Of a stretch of DNA of 64,000 bases, positions 43,046 through 51,352 are shown in pieces. How positions within the stretch are numbered: position 1 is the first letter of the stretch; each line of letters begins with the position of its first letter. The position numbers and the translations under genes are program-made. Source of the stretch: Streptomyces spinosisporus (GTDB taxonomy: Bacteria; Actinomycetota; Actinomycetes; Streptomycetales; Streptomycetaceae); NCBI RefSeq assembly GCF_022698145.1, contig NZ_JALDAX010000009.1, positions 1-64,000 on the forward strand, in the 5' to 3' direction. The notes below the pieces were generated by a model. The model had not been told where the DNA came from. It ran no database searches and was given only the letters and a program-made list of their open reading frames with translations.

Positions 43046-44062
43046 ATGTCCTCGGAGTCGGGGGCGAGCGGGAGGCGGGCCGAGGTGGGACGTGCGGAGT
43101 GGCCGATGGGGGGCCTGGCCCGGTTCGCCGTGCGCCGCCACCCTCCGCGGCGACGTCGTCCCGCCGTACGGCCGAGGCTGGACCTGCTGGAGCCGTGGGA
43201 GCAGGAGGCCGGCGAGGAGGCGGTGCGCGCCCATGTCCTGCCCAGGGTGGGCGGGTTGCCGTACCGGCCACGGCGATTCGAGGAGGCGCCCGCAGGGGCG
43301 TCGGCGGCGCTGCGGGAGGCCGTCGGTGCCGCCGGTCCCAGGGACCTCTTCGTCGCTCCCGCCCAGAGCCGGCCGGGGCGTCTCGGGCGCCAGGGACTGC
43401 AGATCCTGACTCCGGTGCGCGTGCTCGGGTTCGGGCCCGGCGGGGTGGCGCTGTGGGTCGGCGCGCCCGCCGAACCCGGGGTACGGGCGGTCCTGCGCCC
43501 GCAGCGGGTGGCCGTGATCGAGACCGCGCAGATCCTGCTCCAGGCCCGTCTGACGATCCACGCGGCCGACGTGCGCCTGAACCTCCACTACAGCGCCGTC
43601 GGCGAGCAGGCCCTGCGTCCCCTGGTGGCGTCCCTGCGGCGCCGCGCCGCCGACCTCGGCATGAGCCTGCCCGCCGCCTCCCTCTCCGGTGCGGGGCTGC
43701 CGTACAAGTGGCGGCGACTGCTCGCAGCGGACCTGGCGCTCCTGAGCGACGGCGATCCGGTCGCCGCCGTCGCGGGGGCGCTGCCCGTGCCCCGGCGCAC
43801 GGAGGCGGCGTACGCGGTCGTCGTGCTGACACCCCGTGAACTCGTCGTCCGCACCGACCCGGTCTCCGGCCACGCGGCCGGTGGCCGTCACGGCGTGCAC
43901 ACGTACTTCGTCCCACGAGCGCGGATCGAGCGGGTGCGCGCCGACGGCCCGGTCGGCCTTCGCATCCGCGTCGGCGGTGCCGACCTCCGACTGCCCCTGG
44001 GCGAGGACCTGTCCGCCCGTGTCGTCGACGCCTTCGCACAGCATCTGCCCGTGGTGCCCTGA
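43046..44062 (+). CDS. Hypothetical protein
   Basis: This 338-aa soluble, Arg/Pro-rich at the N-terminus, protein has no family I recognise. The C-terminal half has beta-rich stretches (AYAVVVLTPRELVVRTDPVS, YFVPRARIERVRADGPVGLR, GGADLRLPLGEDLS) that resemble a PH-like module. The middle has VRAVLRPQRVAVIETAQILL. ATG 43046 is preceded by an in-frame GTG at 43043 and no clear ribosome site; ATG 43106 is an alternative. It is convergent with the CsoR-family gene. Confidence 0.6.
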   Translation: MSSESGASGRRAEVGRAEWPMGGLARFAVRRHPPRRRRPAVRPRLDLLEPWEQEAGEEAVRAHVLPRVGGLPYRPRRFEEAPAGASAALREAVGAAGPRDLFVAPAQSRPGRLGRQGLQILTPVRVLGFGPGGVALWVGAPAEPGVRAVLRPQRVAVIETAQILLQARLTIHAADVRLNLHYSAVGEQALRPLVASLRRRAADLGMSLPAASLSGAGLPYKWRRLLAADLALLSDGDPVAAVAGALPVPRRTEAAYAVVVLTPRELVVRTDPVSGHAAGGRHGVHTYFVPRARIERVRADGPVGLRIRVGGADLRLPLGEDLSARVVDAFAQHLPVVP

Positions 44063-44098
44063 CGGGATTCCGTGCGGCGCGTTCGCCGGCGGCCGGTG

Positions 44099-44386
44099 TC
44101 ACGCCAGCGACAGGAACAGCTTCTCCAGACGGGCCCGCATCTGCTCGGCGTCCTCGCCGTTCTTGCGGCCGGACTCGACATCGGTGACGCACTGCTGCAG
44201 ACCGGTGGCGATGATGGCGAACCCCGCCCGGTCCAGTGCTCGTGAGGCCGCGGCGAGCTGGGTGATGACGTCCTCGCAGTCGCGTCCCTCCTCGATCATC
44301 CGGATCACCCCGGAGATCTGACCCTGAGCGCGACGCAGCCGGTTCAGGACCGACTTCAGCTCCGCACCCGCGAGCTCCATGTCCAC
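44099..44386 (-). CDS. CsoR/FrmR-family repressor (metal, formaldehyde or persulfide sensing)
   Basis: This 95-aa all-helical DUF156 protein has LNRLRRAQGQISGVIRMIEE with cysteines in GRDCEDV and LQQCVTD. The Cys pair without the His ligands of copper-type CsoR in the usual places fits FrmR- or CstR-like sensing, but the class is uncertain. GTG 44386 was chosen because GGAGG lies 7 nt upstream; ATG 44380 is the alternative. An ideal family operator (TACCCC-TG-GGGGTA) overlaps its promoter. No obvious partner gene in sulphur or metal metabolism is adjacent. Confidence 0.8.
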   Translation of the reverse strand: MDMELAGAELKSVLNRLRRAQGQISGVIRMIEEGRDCEDVITQLAAASRALDRAGFAIIATGLQQCVTDVESGRKNGEDAEQMRARLEKLFLSLA

Positions 44387-44407
44387 GACCACACCTCCAT
44401 CGATCCA

Positions 44408-44421
44408 TACCCCTGGGGGTA
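44408..44421. promoter_or_regulatory. CsoR-type operator
   Basis: TACCCC-TG-GGGGTA is a G-tract inverted repeat typical of CsoR-family operators. On the minus strand it begins at the -10-like TACAGT (44421-44426). It lies between the repressor gene and the divergent hydroxylase gene and could control both. Confidence 0.7.
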
Positions 44422-44481
44422 CTGTACTGCTCGTGCGCCCGACCGCGTTTGGCGCGGCCATTCACTGCACAGGACACACCC

Positions 44482-45753
44482 ATGACCGATCAGCGCGGGC
44501 CAGTGGCCACTTCCCAAGGTCAAGTGGACCTACAGACACGGGAGTTGGAGGACGCGGAGAAGCCCGGGCACGGACCCGAGTCCACGACCGTCGTGGTGAT
44601 CGGCGCGGGCCCGGCCGGGCTGACGGTGGCCAATCTGCTGCAGCGCAGCGGGATCCCGTGCGTGGTGCTGGAGCGCCGCACCCGGGAGTACGTGGCACAG
44701 CGCCAGCGCGCCGGCATCGTCGAGACCCGTGCGGTGCGGATGTTCGACGACTGGGGTCTCGCCGACCGCGTCCTCGGCGGAGTCCCCTACGACGGCCTCC
44801 TGGAGATAAGGGTGGACGGCGAGAGCCACTTGGTCTCCGACGACGACGGCACGGACGGCCCGCCGGCCCGGCTCTGCCCCCAGCAGGTGCTGGTGCAGAA
44901 GCTCACCGCCGCCTACCTCGCCGACGGCGGCGACCTGCGCTTCGAGGCCGCCGACATCTCGCTGCACGAGCTGACCGGCGACACCCCGACCGTCCGTTAC
45001 CGCACTCCCGAGGGCACCGTGCGCACGATCACCTGCAGCTACGTCGCGGGCTGCGACGGCGACCACGGCATCAGCCGCACGGCCGTCCCGGACGGAGTCC
45101 TCACCGCCCACACGCTCGACCACGGCATCGGCTGGCTCGCGGTCCTCGCCGACGCCCCGGCCCCGGCCCGGCCCCTCCTGGCCGTCAGCCCGCACGGCTT
45201 CGCCGCCCACTTCCCGCGCGGCCCGCACACCAGCCGCTACTACCTCCAGTGCCTGCCCGACGACCACCCCGACGCCTGGCCGGACACCCGCGTCTGGGAA
45301 GCGCTGCGGACACGGCTCGACGACCCGGACCTCGTTTCCGGACCCATCACCGACCGTGAGACCTTCCGGCTCCGCAGCCTCGTCCACGACCCCATGCAGT
45401 ACGGCCGTCTCTTCCTGGTCGGCGACTCCGCGCACATCGTCTCCCCGATGGGCGGCAAGGGCATGAACCTCGCCCTCTACGACGCCGACGTCTTCGTCCG
45501 GGCGGTCAGGGACCACGTCCGCGACAAGGACGAGTCGGGCCTGCGCGGTTACTCGCACAGATGCCTGCGCCGCGTCTGGAACGACCAGGAGTTCTCGCAC
45601 TGGATGACCCGGACACTGCACGACGCCGGCGACGCCACCGACGCCGGACCCTTCCACCGCAACCTGGCCCGCGCCCGCCTCGACCGGCTCTTCACCTCCT
45701 CGAACGCGGCCCGCGCCTTCGCGGAACTGATGACGGGAATGGACCCGGCGTAG
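44482..45753 (+). CDS. FAD-dependent aromatic hydroxylase, 4-hydroxybenzoate 3-monooxygenase-like
   Basis: This 423-aa group A flavin monooxygenase has an N-terminal extension of about 35 residues, then TTVVVIGAGPAGLTVANLL (FAD), RAGIVETRAVRMFDDWGLADRV (PobA-like), the DG motif region YVAGCDGDHGISR and LFLVGDSAHIVSPMGGKGMN (second FAD contact). This pattern is closest to PobA, which makes protocatechuate. No ring-cleavage genes are nearby, so the substrate is uncertain. It is divergent from the CsoR-family gene across its operator. ATG 44482 has AGGA 8 nt upstream. Confidence 0.82.
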   Translation: MTDQRGPVATSQGQVDLQTRELEDAEKPGHGPESTTVVVIGAGPAGLTVANLLQRSGIPCVVLERRTREYVAQRQRAGIVETRAVRMFDDWGLADRVLGGVPYDGLLEIRVDGESHLVSDDDGTDGPPARLCPQQVLVQKLTAAYLADGGDLRFEAADISLHELTGDTPTVRYRTPEGTVRTITCSYVAGCDGDHGISRTAVPDGVLTAHTLDHGIGWLAVLADAPAPARPLLAVSPHGFAAHFPRGPHTSRYYLQCLPDDHPDAWPDTRVWEALRTRLDDPDLVSGPITDRETFRLRSLVHDPMQYGRLFLVGDSAHIVSPMGGKGMNLALYDADVFVRAVRDHVRDKDESGLRGYSHRCLRRVWNDQEFSHWMTRTLHDAGDATDAGPFHRNLARARLDRLFTSSNAARAFAELMTGMDPA

Positions 45754-45820
45754 ACCGTCACACTTTCCCGCCGCGCTCCGTCAGCGAAGTGACCTGCCCC
45801 CGATCGGATCGGACGGCGCG

Positions 45821-46228
45821 ATGCTGACCAACGTCATGTATGTGACCCTCTACGTCACCGACCAGGACCGCGCGCTGCGGTTCTACACGGAACAACTCGG
45901 CCTGGAGACCCGTATCGACCACACGGGCCCCGACGGACGCTTCCTGACCGTGGCCGTGCCCGGCAGCCCCCTCGAATTCGTCCTCTGGTCGCACGCCGGC
46001 GCCGCGGGACAGCCGGCCGGCGAACGGTCCGGCCCCGTCCCCGGCGTGGTCTTCCTCGAATCGGACGACCTGCGCAAGGACTTCACCCTCCTCCGCGACC
46101 GCGGCGTCCCCTTCGACAAGCCCGAACCGGAGGACTACGCCTTCGGCGTCCGCATCGAGGCCACGGACCCGGACGGCAACCGGATCTCACTGCGCCAGCG
46201 CAACCGGGCGGCCGGCACGGGGAGTTGA
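45821..46228 (+). CDS. VOC (glyoxalase/bleomycin-resistance) family protein
   Basis: This 135-aa protein has two beta-alpha-beta-beta-beta modules: VMYVTLYVTDQDRALRFYTE at the start and VFLESDDLRKDFTLLRDRGV to DPDGNRISLRQR at the end. The usual metal-ligand His at the start is replaced (VTLYVTDQ), while the C-terminal Glu position reads in VRIEATDPDGN. Function within VOC cannot be set. It is probably co-transcribed with the hydroxylase gene 67 bp upstream. Confidence 0.8.
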   Translation: MLTNVMYVTLYVTDQDRALRFYTEQLGLETRIDHTGPDGRFLTVAVPGSPLEFVLWSHAGAAGQPAGERSGPVPGVVFLESDDLRKDFTLLRDRGVPFDKPEPEDYAFGVRIEATDPDGNRISLRQRNRAAGTGS

Positions 46229-46270
46229 CGGACGAGACGGGGTGATGGCGGCTTTTGGGGGTGACTGGGC

Positions 46271-46297
46271 CTGACCGGACAGGCTGTGTCCGGTCAG
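46271..46297. terminator. Bidirectional terminator
   Basis: An 11-bp perfect stem (CTGACCGGACA and its complement) with a 5-nt loop lies between the convergent VOC and CGNR genes. Confidence 0.8.
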
Positions 46298-46301
46298 CCG
46301 G

Positions 46302-46844
46302 TCAGCCCTTTGGTGGGGCGGAACGGGCGGAACGGGCGGCCCGGTGGCGGCGTACCGCGTCGCGGTTGGCGCAGCGTTGGGAGCAGTAGCGCTGCCGCCC
46401 GGTGCGTGAGGTGTCGGCGAAGATCGTGGTGCACTCGGTCACGTCGCAGCGCCGCAGACGGTGCATGCCGCGGCCCGTCAGATGCAGGGCCGTGCCCACC
46501 GAGATCAGCGACAGCAGCAGCCTGCCGAGCGGCTGATGGTCGTCGCGGTAGTGCACATGCCAGCCGGTTGCGGCGTGGTTGGTCAACCGCGGGTATGCGG
46601 TGGCCGACGCCAGCATGGCGTTGAGCAGCGCCGCCCGCTCGTGCTCGTCGGTCGCGTCCACCACCTTCTCCCATGCGTCCAGTGCCTCCACCGCCTGCGC
46701 CAGGTCCTGCGCGGTGGCCGGGCGGTCCAGCACCAGACCGGCGGCACGGCAGCGATCGGCGAGCTCTGCGGCGTCCGCAGGGCGCCGGTTGGCCAGGTCG
46801 GCGGCCAGGTTCACGGCATCCTCGCCGTAAGGGTTGAGATGCAT
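46302..46844 (-). CDS. CGNR zinc finger (ABATE-domain) regulator
   Basis: This 180-aa protein has an ABATE-type helical domain (about 1-125) and a C-terminal treble-clef finger with RRCDVTECTTIFADTSRTGR and RYCSQRCANRDAVRRHR, of the CGNR type with CANR in place of CGNR. These are putative stress-related DNA-binding proteins of actinobacteria. ATG 46844 aligns with the usual MHLNPYGEDAVNLAADL start. Only 20 bp separate it from the divergent acetyltransferase gene, so one or both mRNAs must be leaderless or nearly so. Confidence 0.82.
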   Translation of the reverse strand: MHLNPYGEDAVNLAADLANRRPADAAELADRCRAAGLVLDRPATAQDLAQAVEALDAWEKVVDATDEHERAALLNAMLASATAYPRLTNHAATGWHVHYRDDHQPLGRLLLSLISVGTALHLTGRGMHRLRRCDVTECTTIFADTSRTGRQRYCSQRCANRDAVRRHRAARSARSAPPKG

Positions 46845-46864
46845 AAGACCATTACAGCAGTCTG

Positions 46865-47389
46865 ATGGACATGTCACAACGCATCGCAACCGCCACTGCC
46901 GTACGACGGGCCGCGGAGTACGACCTCGTAGAACTCCTGCGCCTGCGGGCCCTGCTCTTCGACGACCTCGCGGGTGACTTCTTCAACCCCGCGACAGATG
47001 ACGGCAGTTGGCTGGACGCCCTCGCGGTGGTGCTGAAGGACCAGCTGACGGCGGACGATGTACGCATCCTCGTCGTGGACGCGGACGGCGGCCGAGCCGG
47101 CGACCAGGGTGGGGGACTCGCGGCCTGCGGCATCGGCACGATCGAGCAGCGGCTGCCCGGACCGCATCTGCCCAACGGCCGGATCGGACAGGTGATCGGC
47201 GTGGTCACCGACCCGGCCCACCGGCGGCGCGGACACAGCCGTGCCGTCATGCGGGGCCTGCTCGACTGGTTCCAGGAGCGCGAGGTCGCCCGCGTCGACC
47301 TCCATGCCTCCCCCGAGGGCGAACCCCTCTACCGTGCCCTCGGCTTCACCGCCCACCCCGACCCCTCGCTCTACTGGCGCCCGTGCTGA
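46865..47389 (+). CDS. GNAT-family N-acetyltransferase
   Basis: This 174-aa protein has the GNAT core: VRRAAEYDLVELLRLRALLF, the acetyl-CoA loop VIGVVTDPAHRRRGHSRAVM and DLHASPEGEPLYRALGF. The substrate is unknown. ATG 46865 or 46871 are both possible starts. It shares a 20-bp divergent promoter region with the CGNR gene, a pairing that suggests regulation of the acetyltransferase by that protein. Confidence 0.85.
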   Translation: MDMSQRIATATAVRRAAEYDLVELLRLRALLFDDLAGDFFNPATDDGSWLDALAVVLKDQLTADDVRILVVDADGGRAGDQGGGLAACGIGTIEQRLPGPHLPNGRIGQVIGVVTDPAHRRRGHSRAVMRGLLDWFQEREVARVDLHASPEGEPLYRALGFTAHPDPSLYWRPC

Positions 47390-47593
47390 GCCGGCTCCTT
47401 ACTCCGAGGGTGTAATTCTCGGCGAATCAGGCGCGTTGAGCTTGACCATGCTCGTTTAATGGCGCGCCTATGACTTCCCGTCGAACGGCCGGGCCAACTG
47501 GCGGCCGTAGCTACCCCATCCGGTGACTTATGGAGGTCGCGGCGTTATTCGGGCGTCCGATTTCCAGATTATTCCACTATCCGGCTCTTGGTA

Positions 47594-47608
47594 CTGACCA
47601 GCGGTCAG
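47594..47608. promoter_or_regulatory. TetR-like palindrome before the Lys-Pro repeat protein gene
   Basis: CTGACC-AGC-GGTCAG is a perfect 6-bp inverted repeat with a 3-nt centre, placed 14 bp after a possible -10 (CACTAT, 47575-47580) and 33 bp before the start codon. No TetR gene is adjacent. Confidence 0.35.
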
Positions 47609-47641
47609 AAGCCCTGAACCAAGTCGAGGAGAGTGGAAGTA

Positions 47642-49477
47642 ATGACGACATCGCCGAGATGGCGATCAGTTCTGGCGTCGGCCACCATGGTGGCCGCGTT
47701 CGCCACAACCCCGCTGGTGACCCCGGCAATCGCCCACACTCAGGACGACGCGACCCCGCATCCGTATCCAGGACAGGCGAACCCTTCAAAGGCGCTGTTC
47801 CAGGCACGCAACGCAGGCCCGGAGGACCAGCCCAAGCCAGAGGGTTCGACACACCATGCCAAGCCCGAGGGTTCGACACACCACGCCAAGCCAGAGGGTT
47901 CGACACACCACGCCAAGCCTGAGGATTCGGGACAGCACGCCAAGCCCGGGCACGGGGGACAGCACGCCAAGCCTGAGCATTCGGGACAGCACGCCAAGCC
48001 CGGGAACGGGGGACAGCACGCCAAGCCCGAACATTCGGGACAGTACGCAAAGCCGGGGCACTCGGGACAGCACGGTAAACCCGACCACTCGGACCACCCC
48101 GGAAAGCCGGCGCATTCGGACCACCCGGCGAAGCCGGAACACCCGGTCAAGCCGGGCCACCCGGTCAAGCCCGAGCACCCGGTCAAGCCCGAGCACCCTT
48201 CGTACCCGGCGAAGCCGGAGCACCCGAAGCATCCCGTAAAGCCCGAATACCCCGCTCATCCGGTCAAGCCCGAGTACCCGGCCCATCCGGTCAAGCCTGA
48301 ATACCCGGCGCACCCCGTGAAGCCGGAGTATCCGTCGAAGCCCGTTTATCCGGCGAAGCCTGTGCTGCCCGCCCACCCGGAGAAGCCGGTGCACCCGGTG
48401 AAGCCGAAGATGCCTGCCATGCCGGTGAAGCCGGCGTATCCCGTCAGGCCGGAAATGCCTGTCTACCCGGTGAAGCTCACCTATCCGGTGAAGCCGGCAT
48501 ATCCCGTCAAGCCGGAGATGCCTGCCTACCCCGTCAAGCCTGTATTGCCTGCGTACCCGGTAAAGCCTGCGATGCCCGCTTACCCGGTCAAGCCGGAGAA
48601 GCCCGCACTCCCGTCGAAGCCGGCCATGCCCGCGTATCCGGTGAAGCCTGCGATGCCGGCTTATCCCGTGAAGCCGGTCAAGCCTGCGCTGCCTGCCTAT
48701 CCGGTGAAGCCTGCTTACCCCACGCGGCCAGAAACGCCGACCAAGCCTGCGATGCCGGTGAAGCCCGCGTACCCGGTGAAGCCTGCCATGCCGGTAAAGC
48801 CCGCGTATCCCGAGAAGCCCGCGATGCCGGTGAAACCCGCGTACCCCGAGAAGCCCGCGATGCCGGTCAAGCCGACGTATCCGCAGAAGCCCGCGATGCC
48901 CGAGAAGCCCGCGTACCCGGCCAAGCCCGTGAAGCCGGCCATGCCCGTCAAGCCTGCGTACCCGGAGAAGCCGGTCATGCCCGCGAAGCCGGTGAAGCCT
49001 GCGTATCCGGAGAAGCCGGTCATGCCCGCGAAGCCGGTGAAGCCTGCGTATCCGGAGAAGCCGGCCATGCCCGCGAAGCCGGTGAAGCCTGCGTATCCGG
49101 AGAAGCCGGCCATGCCTGCCAAGCCGGAGAAGCCCGCTTACCCGGCCAAGCCCGAGAAGCCCGCCTACCCCGAAAAGCCGGCGGCGCCCGCCTACCCTGC
49201 GCACCCGGTCAAGCCCGCGTACCCCGAGAAGCCCGCGCACCCGGACAAGCCCGCTCTGCCGATGAAGCCGGACTACCCGGAGCACCCGGCCAAGCCTGAC
49301 TACCCGGCGCACCCGGCCAAGCCGGACATGCCCGCGCACCCGATGAAGCCGGACATGCCCTCCCACCCCATGAAGCCGGACATGCCCTCCCACCCCATGA
49401 AGCCGGACATGCCCTCCCACCCCATGAAGCCGGACACCCCCTCCCACCCGTCCAAGCCGTCGATGCACTCGAAGTAG
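47642..49477 (+). CDS. Secreted Lys-Pro/His-rich repeat protein
   Basis: This 611-aa extracellular protein has a signal peptide (1 to about 31; VAAFATTPLVTPAIA then HTQ) and a short spacer. Residues about 65-150 are His-rich nonapeptides (KPEGSTHHA three times, then KPEHSGQHA-like). Residues about 150-600 are KP-based repeats that change from EHPVKP through EYPAHPVKP to AYPVKPAMPVKP and AYPEKPVMPAKP, ending in four MPSHPMKPD-like units. There is no LPXTG, membrane anchor or enzyme domain. Regular Pro and Lys with Tyr recall mussel-foot or PEVK-like elastic sequences, and the His block could bind metal. ATG 47642 has GAGGAG 10 nt upstream. Function unknown. Confidence 0.85.
   Translation: MTTSPRWRSVLASATMVAAFATTPLVTPAIAHTQDDATPHPYPGQANPSKALFQARNAGPEDQPKPEGSTHHAKPEGSTHHAKPEGSTHHAKPEDSGQHAKPGHGGQHAKPEHSGQHAKPGNGGQHAKPEHSGQYAKPGHSGQHGKPDHSDHPGKPAHSDHPAKPEHPVKPGHPVKPEHPVKPEHPSYPAKPEHPKHPVKPEYPAHPVKPEYPAHPVKPEYPAHPVKPEYPSKPVYPAKPVLPAHPEKPVHPVKPKMPAMPVKPAYPVRPEMPVYPVKLTYPVKPAYPVKPEMPAYPVKPVLPAYPVKPAMPAYPVKPEKPALPSKPAMPAYPVKPAMPAYPVKPVKPALPAYPVKPAYPTRPETPTKPAMPVKPAYPVKPAMPVKPAYPEKPAMPVKPAYPEKPAMPVKPTYPQKPAMPEKPAYPAKPVKPAMPVKPAYPEKPVMPAKPVKPAYPEKPVMPAKPVKPAYPEKPAMPAKPVKPAYPEKPAMPAKPEKPAYPAKPEKPAYPEKPAAPAYPAHPVKPAYPEKPAHPDKPALPMKPDYPEHPAKPDYPAHPAKPDMPAHPMKPDMPSHPMKPDMPSHPMKPDMPSHPMKPDTPSHPSKPSMHSK
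47834..49465 (+). repeat. Coding tandem-repeat array of the Lys-Pro protein
   Basis: The array has 27-bp units at the 5' end (three near-identical copies from 47834), then 15-30-bp units, including near-exact 54-bp copies around 48960-49110 and 27-bp copies around 49335-49430. Near-exact neighbours imply recent slippage or unequal crossing-over, so length may vary between strains. Confidence 0.85.
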
Positions 49478-49808
49478 CGACGTCTGCGACGCAGAAAGCC
49501 GCCGCCCCGTGAGCGCCTCGCCGTGCTCGTCGGCGCGGTGGTGACAGCCGAGTCAACAAGGTGAAGCAGGATGACCGTGCACAGGGCGCCTGACAGGGCG
49601 GACAGCCAATACCCCGTCAGGCGCCCTGCGGTGTTGTCCCGTGGTCCGCGTGGCCGGTTGACGCCGGTGGTCCAGTCGTTCCCCGTGGGGAGTCGGACCC
49701 GGACAACCGGGGTAGTCGTGTCCCCGATGGACATGTACTCGCCCGCCTCCTCCCGGGAGCCGACGAAGGACGACGCTCCCGTCGGCCGCTCCCGCCGGGC
49801 CCCGTCCC
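49478..49808. other. 331-bp gap without a credible gene; contains strong hairpins
   Basis: No frame here has a ribosome site and codon bias together. It holds a 6-bp palindrome just after the repeat-protein gene (TCTGCG-A-CGCAGA, 49486-49498). A perfect 13-bp inverted repeat (49582-49594 with 49616-49628, 21-nt loop) follows and probably acts as terminator. The rest should contain the thioesterase promoter, but no clear -35/-10 is visible. Confidence 0.6.
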
Positions 49809-50252
49809 ATGAGCCGCCCCATGGCTGCTGAGCCGACGGGCGGCGCCCGCGCCGTGTACCGCTGCCGCGTGGAGTGGTGGGACACCGACGCCTCGGGCCA
49901 CTACCACAACGCGGCGATCGGACGGTTCGTGGAGGCGGCCGAGGCGGCGCTGGTCCGCGAGCGCGGAGTGATCGGCTATTTCGGTGCGGCACCGCGAGTG
50001 CGCTACGAGGTCGGCTTCGCCTCCCCGCTGTGGTTCGGGCAGGAGGTGACGACCACGCTCACCGTGGAGCGCATCGGCACGTCCTCGATGACGTTCGGGT
50101 TCGAGGTGTGGGGCGAGGAGCACGAGGGCCGTCCGCGCGGGCTCGCGGCGTCGGGACGCTATACGGTCGTACATGTGCCGCTGGGGGACGAGCGCGTCAG
50201 CACTCCCTGGCCCGAGGAGTGGATCAAGGCGCTGACCACGGAATCCGGATGA
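49809..50252 (+). CDS. Hotdog-fold acyl-CoA thioesterase (4-hydroxybenzoyl-CoA thioesterase-like)
   Basis: This 147-aa protein has the hotdog signature VEWWDTDASGHYHNAAIGRF, with the catalytic-type Asp (DTDASGH), then YEVGFASPLWFGQEVTTTL and VERIGTSSMTFGFEVW. It hydrolyses an acyl- or aroyl-CoA; the natural substrate is unclear. ATG 49809 or 49821 may be used; neither has a strong ribosome site. It is followed by the tryptophan dioxygenase gene after 48 bp, possibly in one operon. Confidence 0.8.
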   Translation: MSRPMAAEPTGGARAVYRCRVEWWDTDASGHYHNAAIGRFVEAAEAALVRERGVIGYFGAAPRVRYEVGFASPLWFGQEVTTTLTVERIGTSSMTFGFEVWGEEHEGRPRGLAASGRYTVVHVPLGDERVSTPWPEEWIKALTTESG

Positions 50253-50300
50253 CGTTCCGGTGCGAGAGCGGCCGAGACCAGCGGCATGGAGTGAACCATC

Positions 50301-51170
50301 ATGAACCGGCGGACCGAGCACGCATCACGGCACAACACCCGTGAGATCGAGGAGAGCATCCACACCGACCTGCACCGACAGACCACGTACAGCGGCTACC
50401 TCCGGCTCGACCGGCTGCTGTCCGCGCAGCAGCCGTTGAGCGATCCGCCGCACCACGACGAGCTGCTGTTCATCATCCAGCACCAGACCTCCGAACTGTG
50501 GTTCAAGCTCGTCATCCACGAACTGCGCGAGGCGATGCGCCGGCTGGCCGCGGACGACCTTCAGCCGGCCCTCAAGTCCCTCGCCCGCGTCAAGCACATC
50601 CAGCACCAAATCGTCGACCAGTGGGCGGTGTTGGCCACCCTGACCCCGAGCGAGTACGCCCAGTTCCGGGGCGCACTCGGACAGGCCTCGGGCTTCCAGT
50701 CGGCGCAGTACCGCGTCGTGGAGTTCCTGCTCGGCAACAAGAACGCCCGTATGACCGAGGTCTTCGCCCATGACCCGCAGGCACGCGCGGCCCTGGAGGA
50801 GGCCCTCGAACTGCCCACGCTCTACGACGAGTTCCTCCGCTACCTTGCCCGCGCGGGCCATCCGGTCCCCGACGACCTGCTGAAGCGGGACGTCACCCAG
50901 GCCCACGCCTTCCACGACGGCCTGCTGCCCGTGCTGAAGGAGATCTACGAGCACCCCGAGGACCACTGGGGCGCGTACGAGACCTGCGAGGAGCTGGTCG
51001 ACATCGAGGAGAGCTTCCAGCTCTGGCGCTTCCGCCACCTCAAGGTCGTCACCCGCGTCATCGGCTTCAAACGCGGCACCGGCGGCTCCAGCGGGGTCTC
51101 CTTCCTCCAGGCCGCCCTGGACCTGTCCTTCTTCCCCGAGCTCCTCGCGATCCGCACCGAACTCGGCTGA
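50301..51170 (+). CDS. kynA: Tryptophan 2,3-dioxygenase
   Basis: This 289-aa heme enzyme has TTYSGYLRLDRLLSAQQPLS, the distal-His region FIIQHQTSELWFKLVIHEL, PSEYAQFRGALGQASGFQS and GFKRGTGGSSGVSFLQAALD. It opens the indole ring of L-tryptophan to N-formylkynurenine. Other kynurenine-pathway genes (kynB, kynU) are not in the window. ATG 50301 is the standard start, placed after a thioesterase gene on the same strand. Confidence 0.93.
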   Translation: MNRRTEHASRHNTREIEESIHTDLHRQTTYSGYLRLDRLLSAQQPLSDPPHHDELLFIIQHQTSELWFKLVIHELREAMRRLAADDLQPALKSLARVKHIQHQIVDQWAVLATLTPSEYAQFRGALGQASGFQSAQYRVVEFLLGNKNARMTEVFAHDPQARAALEEALELPTLYDEFLRYLARAGHPVPDDLLKRDVTQAHAFHDGLLPVLKEIYEHPEDHWGAYETCEELVDIEESFQLWRFRHLKVVTRVIGFKRGTGGSSGVSFLQAALDLSFFPELLAIRTELG

Positions 51171-51314
51171 CCGGACCGGTCCGCGGTACCCCGAGGAGGG
51201 CACGGCGGGCCCGGTCCGGCTGTTCGGCCCCGTGCTAACGTGATTCGTTTCCAGCGTCGTCGTGCCGGTGCCCAGTTCGGGTGGGTTCCTGGCCGGTGGC
51301 CGCGTCCCCGCCGC

Positions 51315-51347
51315 GCCTTCCTCGGTACGGTCCCTTCGGAGGAAGGC
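51315..51347 (+). promoter_or_regulatory. Hairpin burying the ribosome site of the DEAD-box helicase gene
   Basis: A perfect 9-bp stem (GCCTTCCTC at 51315-51323 with GAGGAAGGC at 51339-51347) encloses a 15-nt loop. The right arm is most of the Shine-Dalgarno sequence (GGAGGAAGG), 6 nt before the GTG start at 51353. A possible -10 (TAACGT) about 105 bp upstream gives a long leader. Confidence 0.55.
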
Positions 51348-51352
51348 CTTCT

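Noticed and set aside
47834..49465. Possible non-coding satellite or CRISPR-like array
   Set aside because: All repeat units keep one open frame with a signal peptide and ribosome site in front, so it is a coding repeat.
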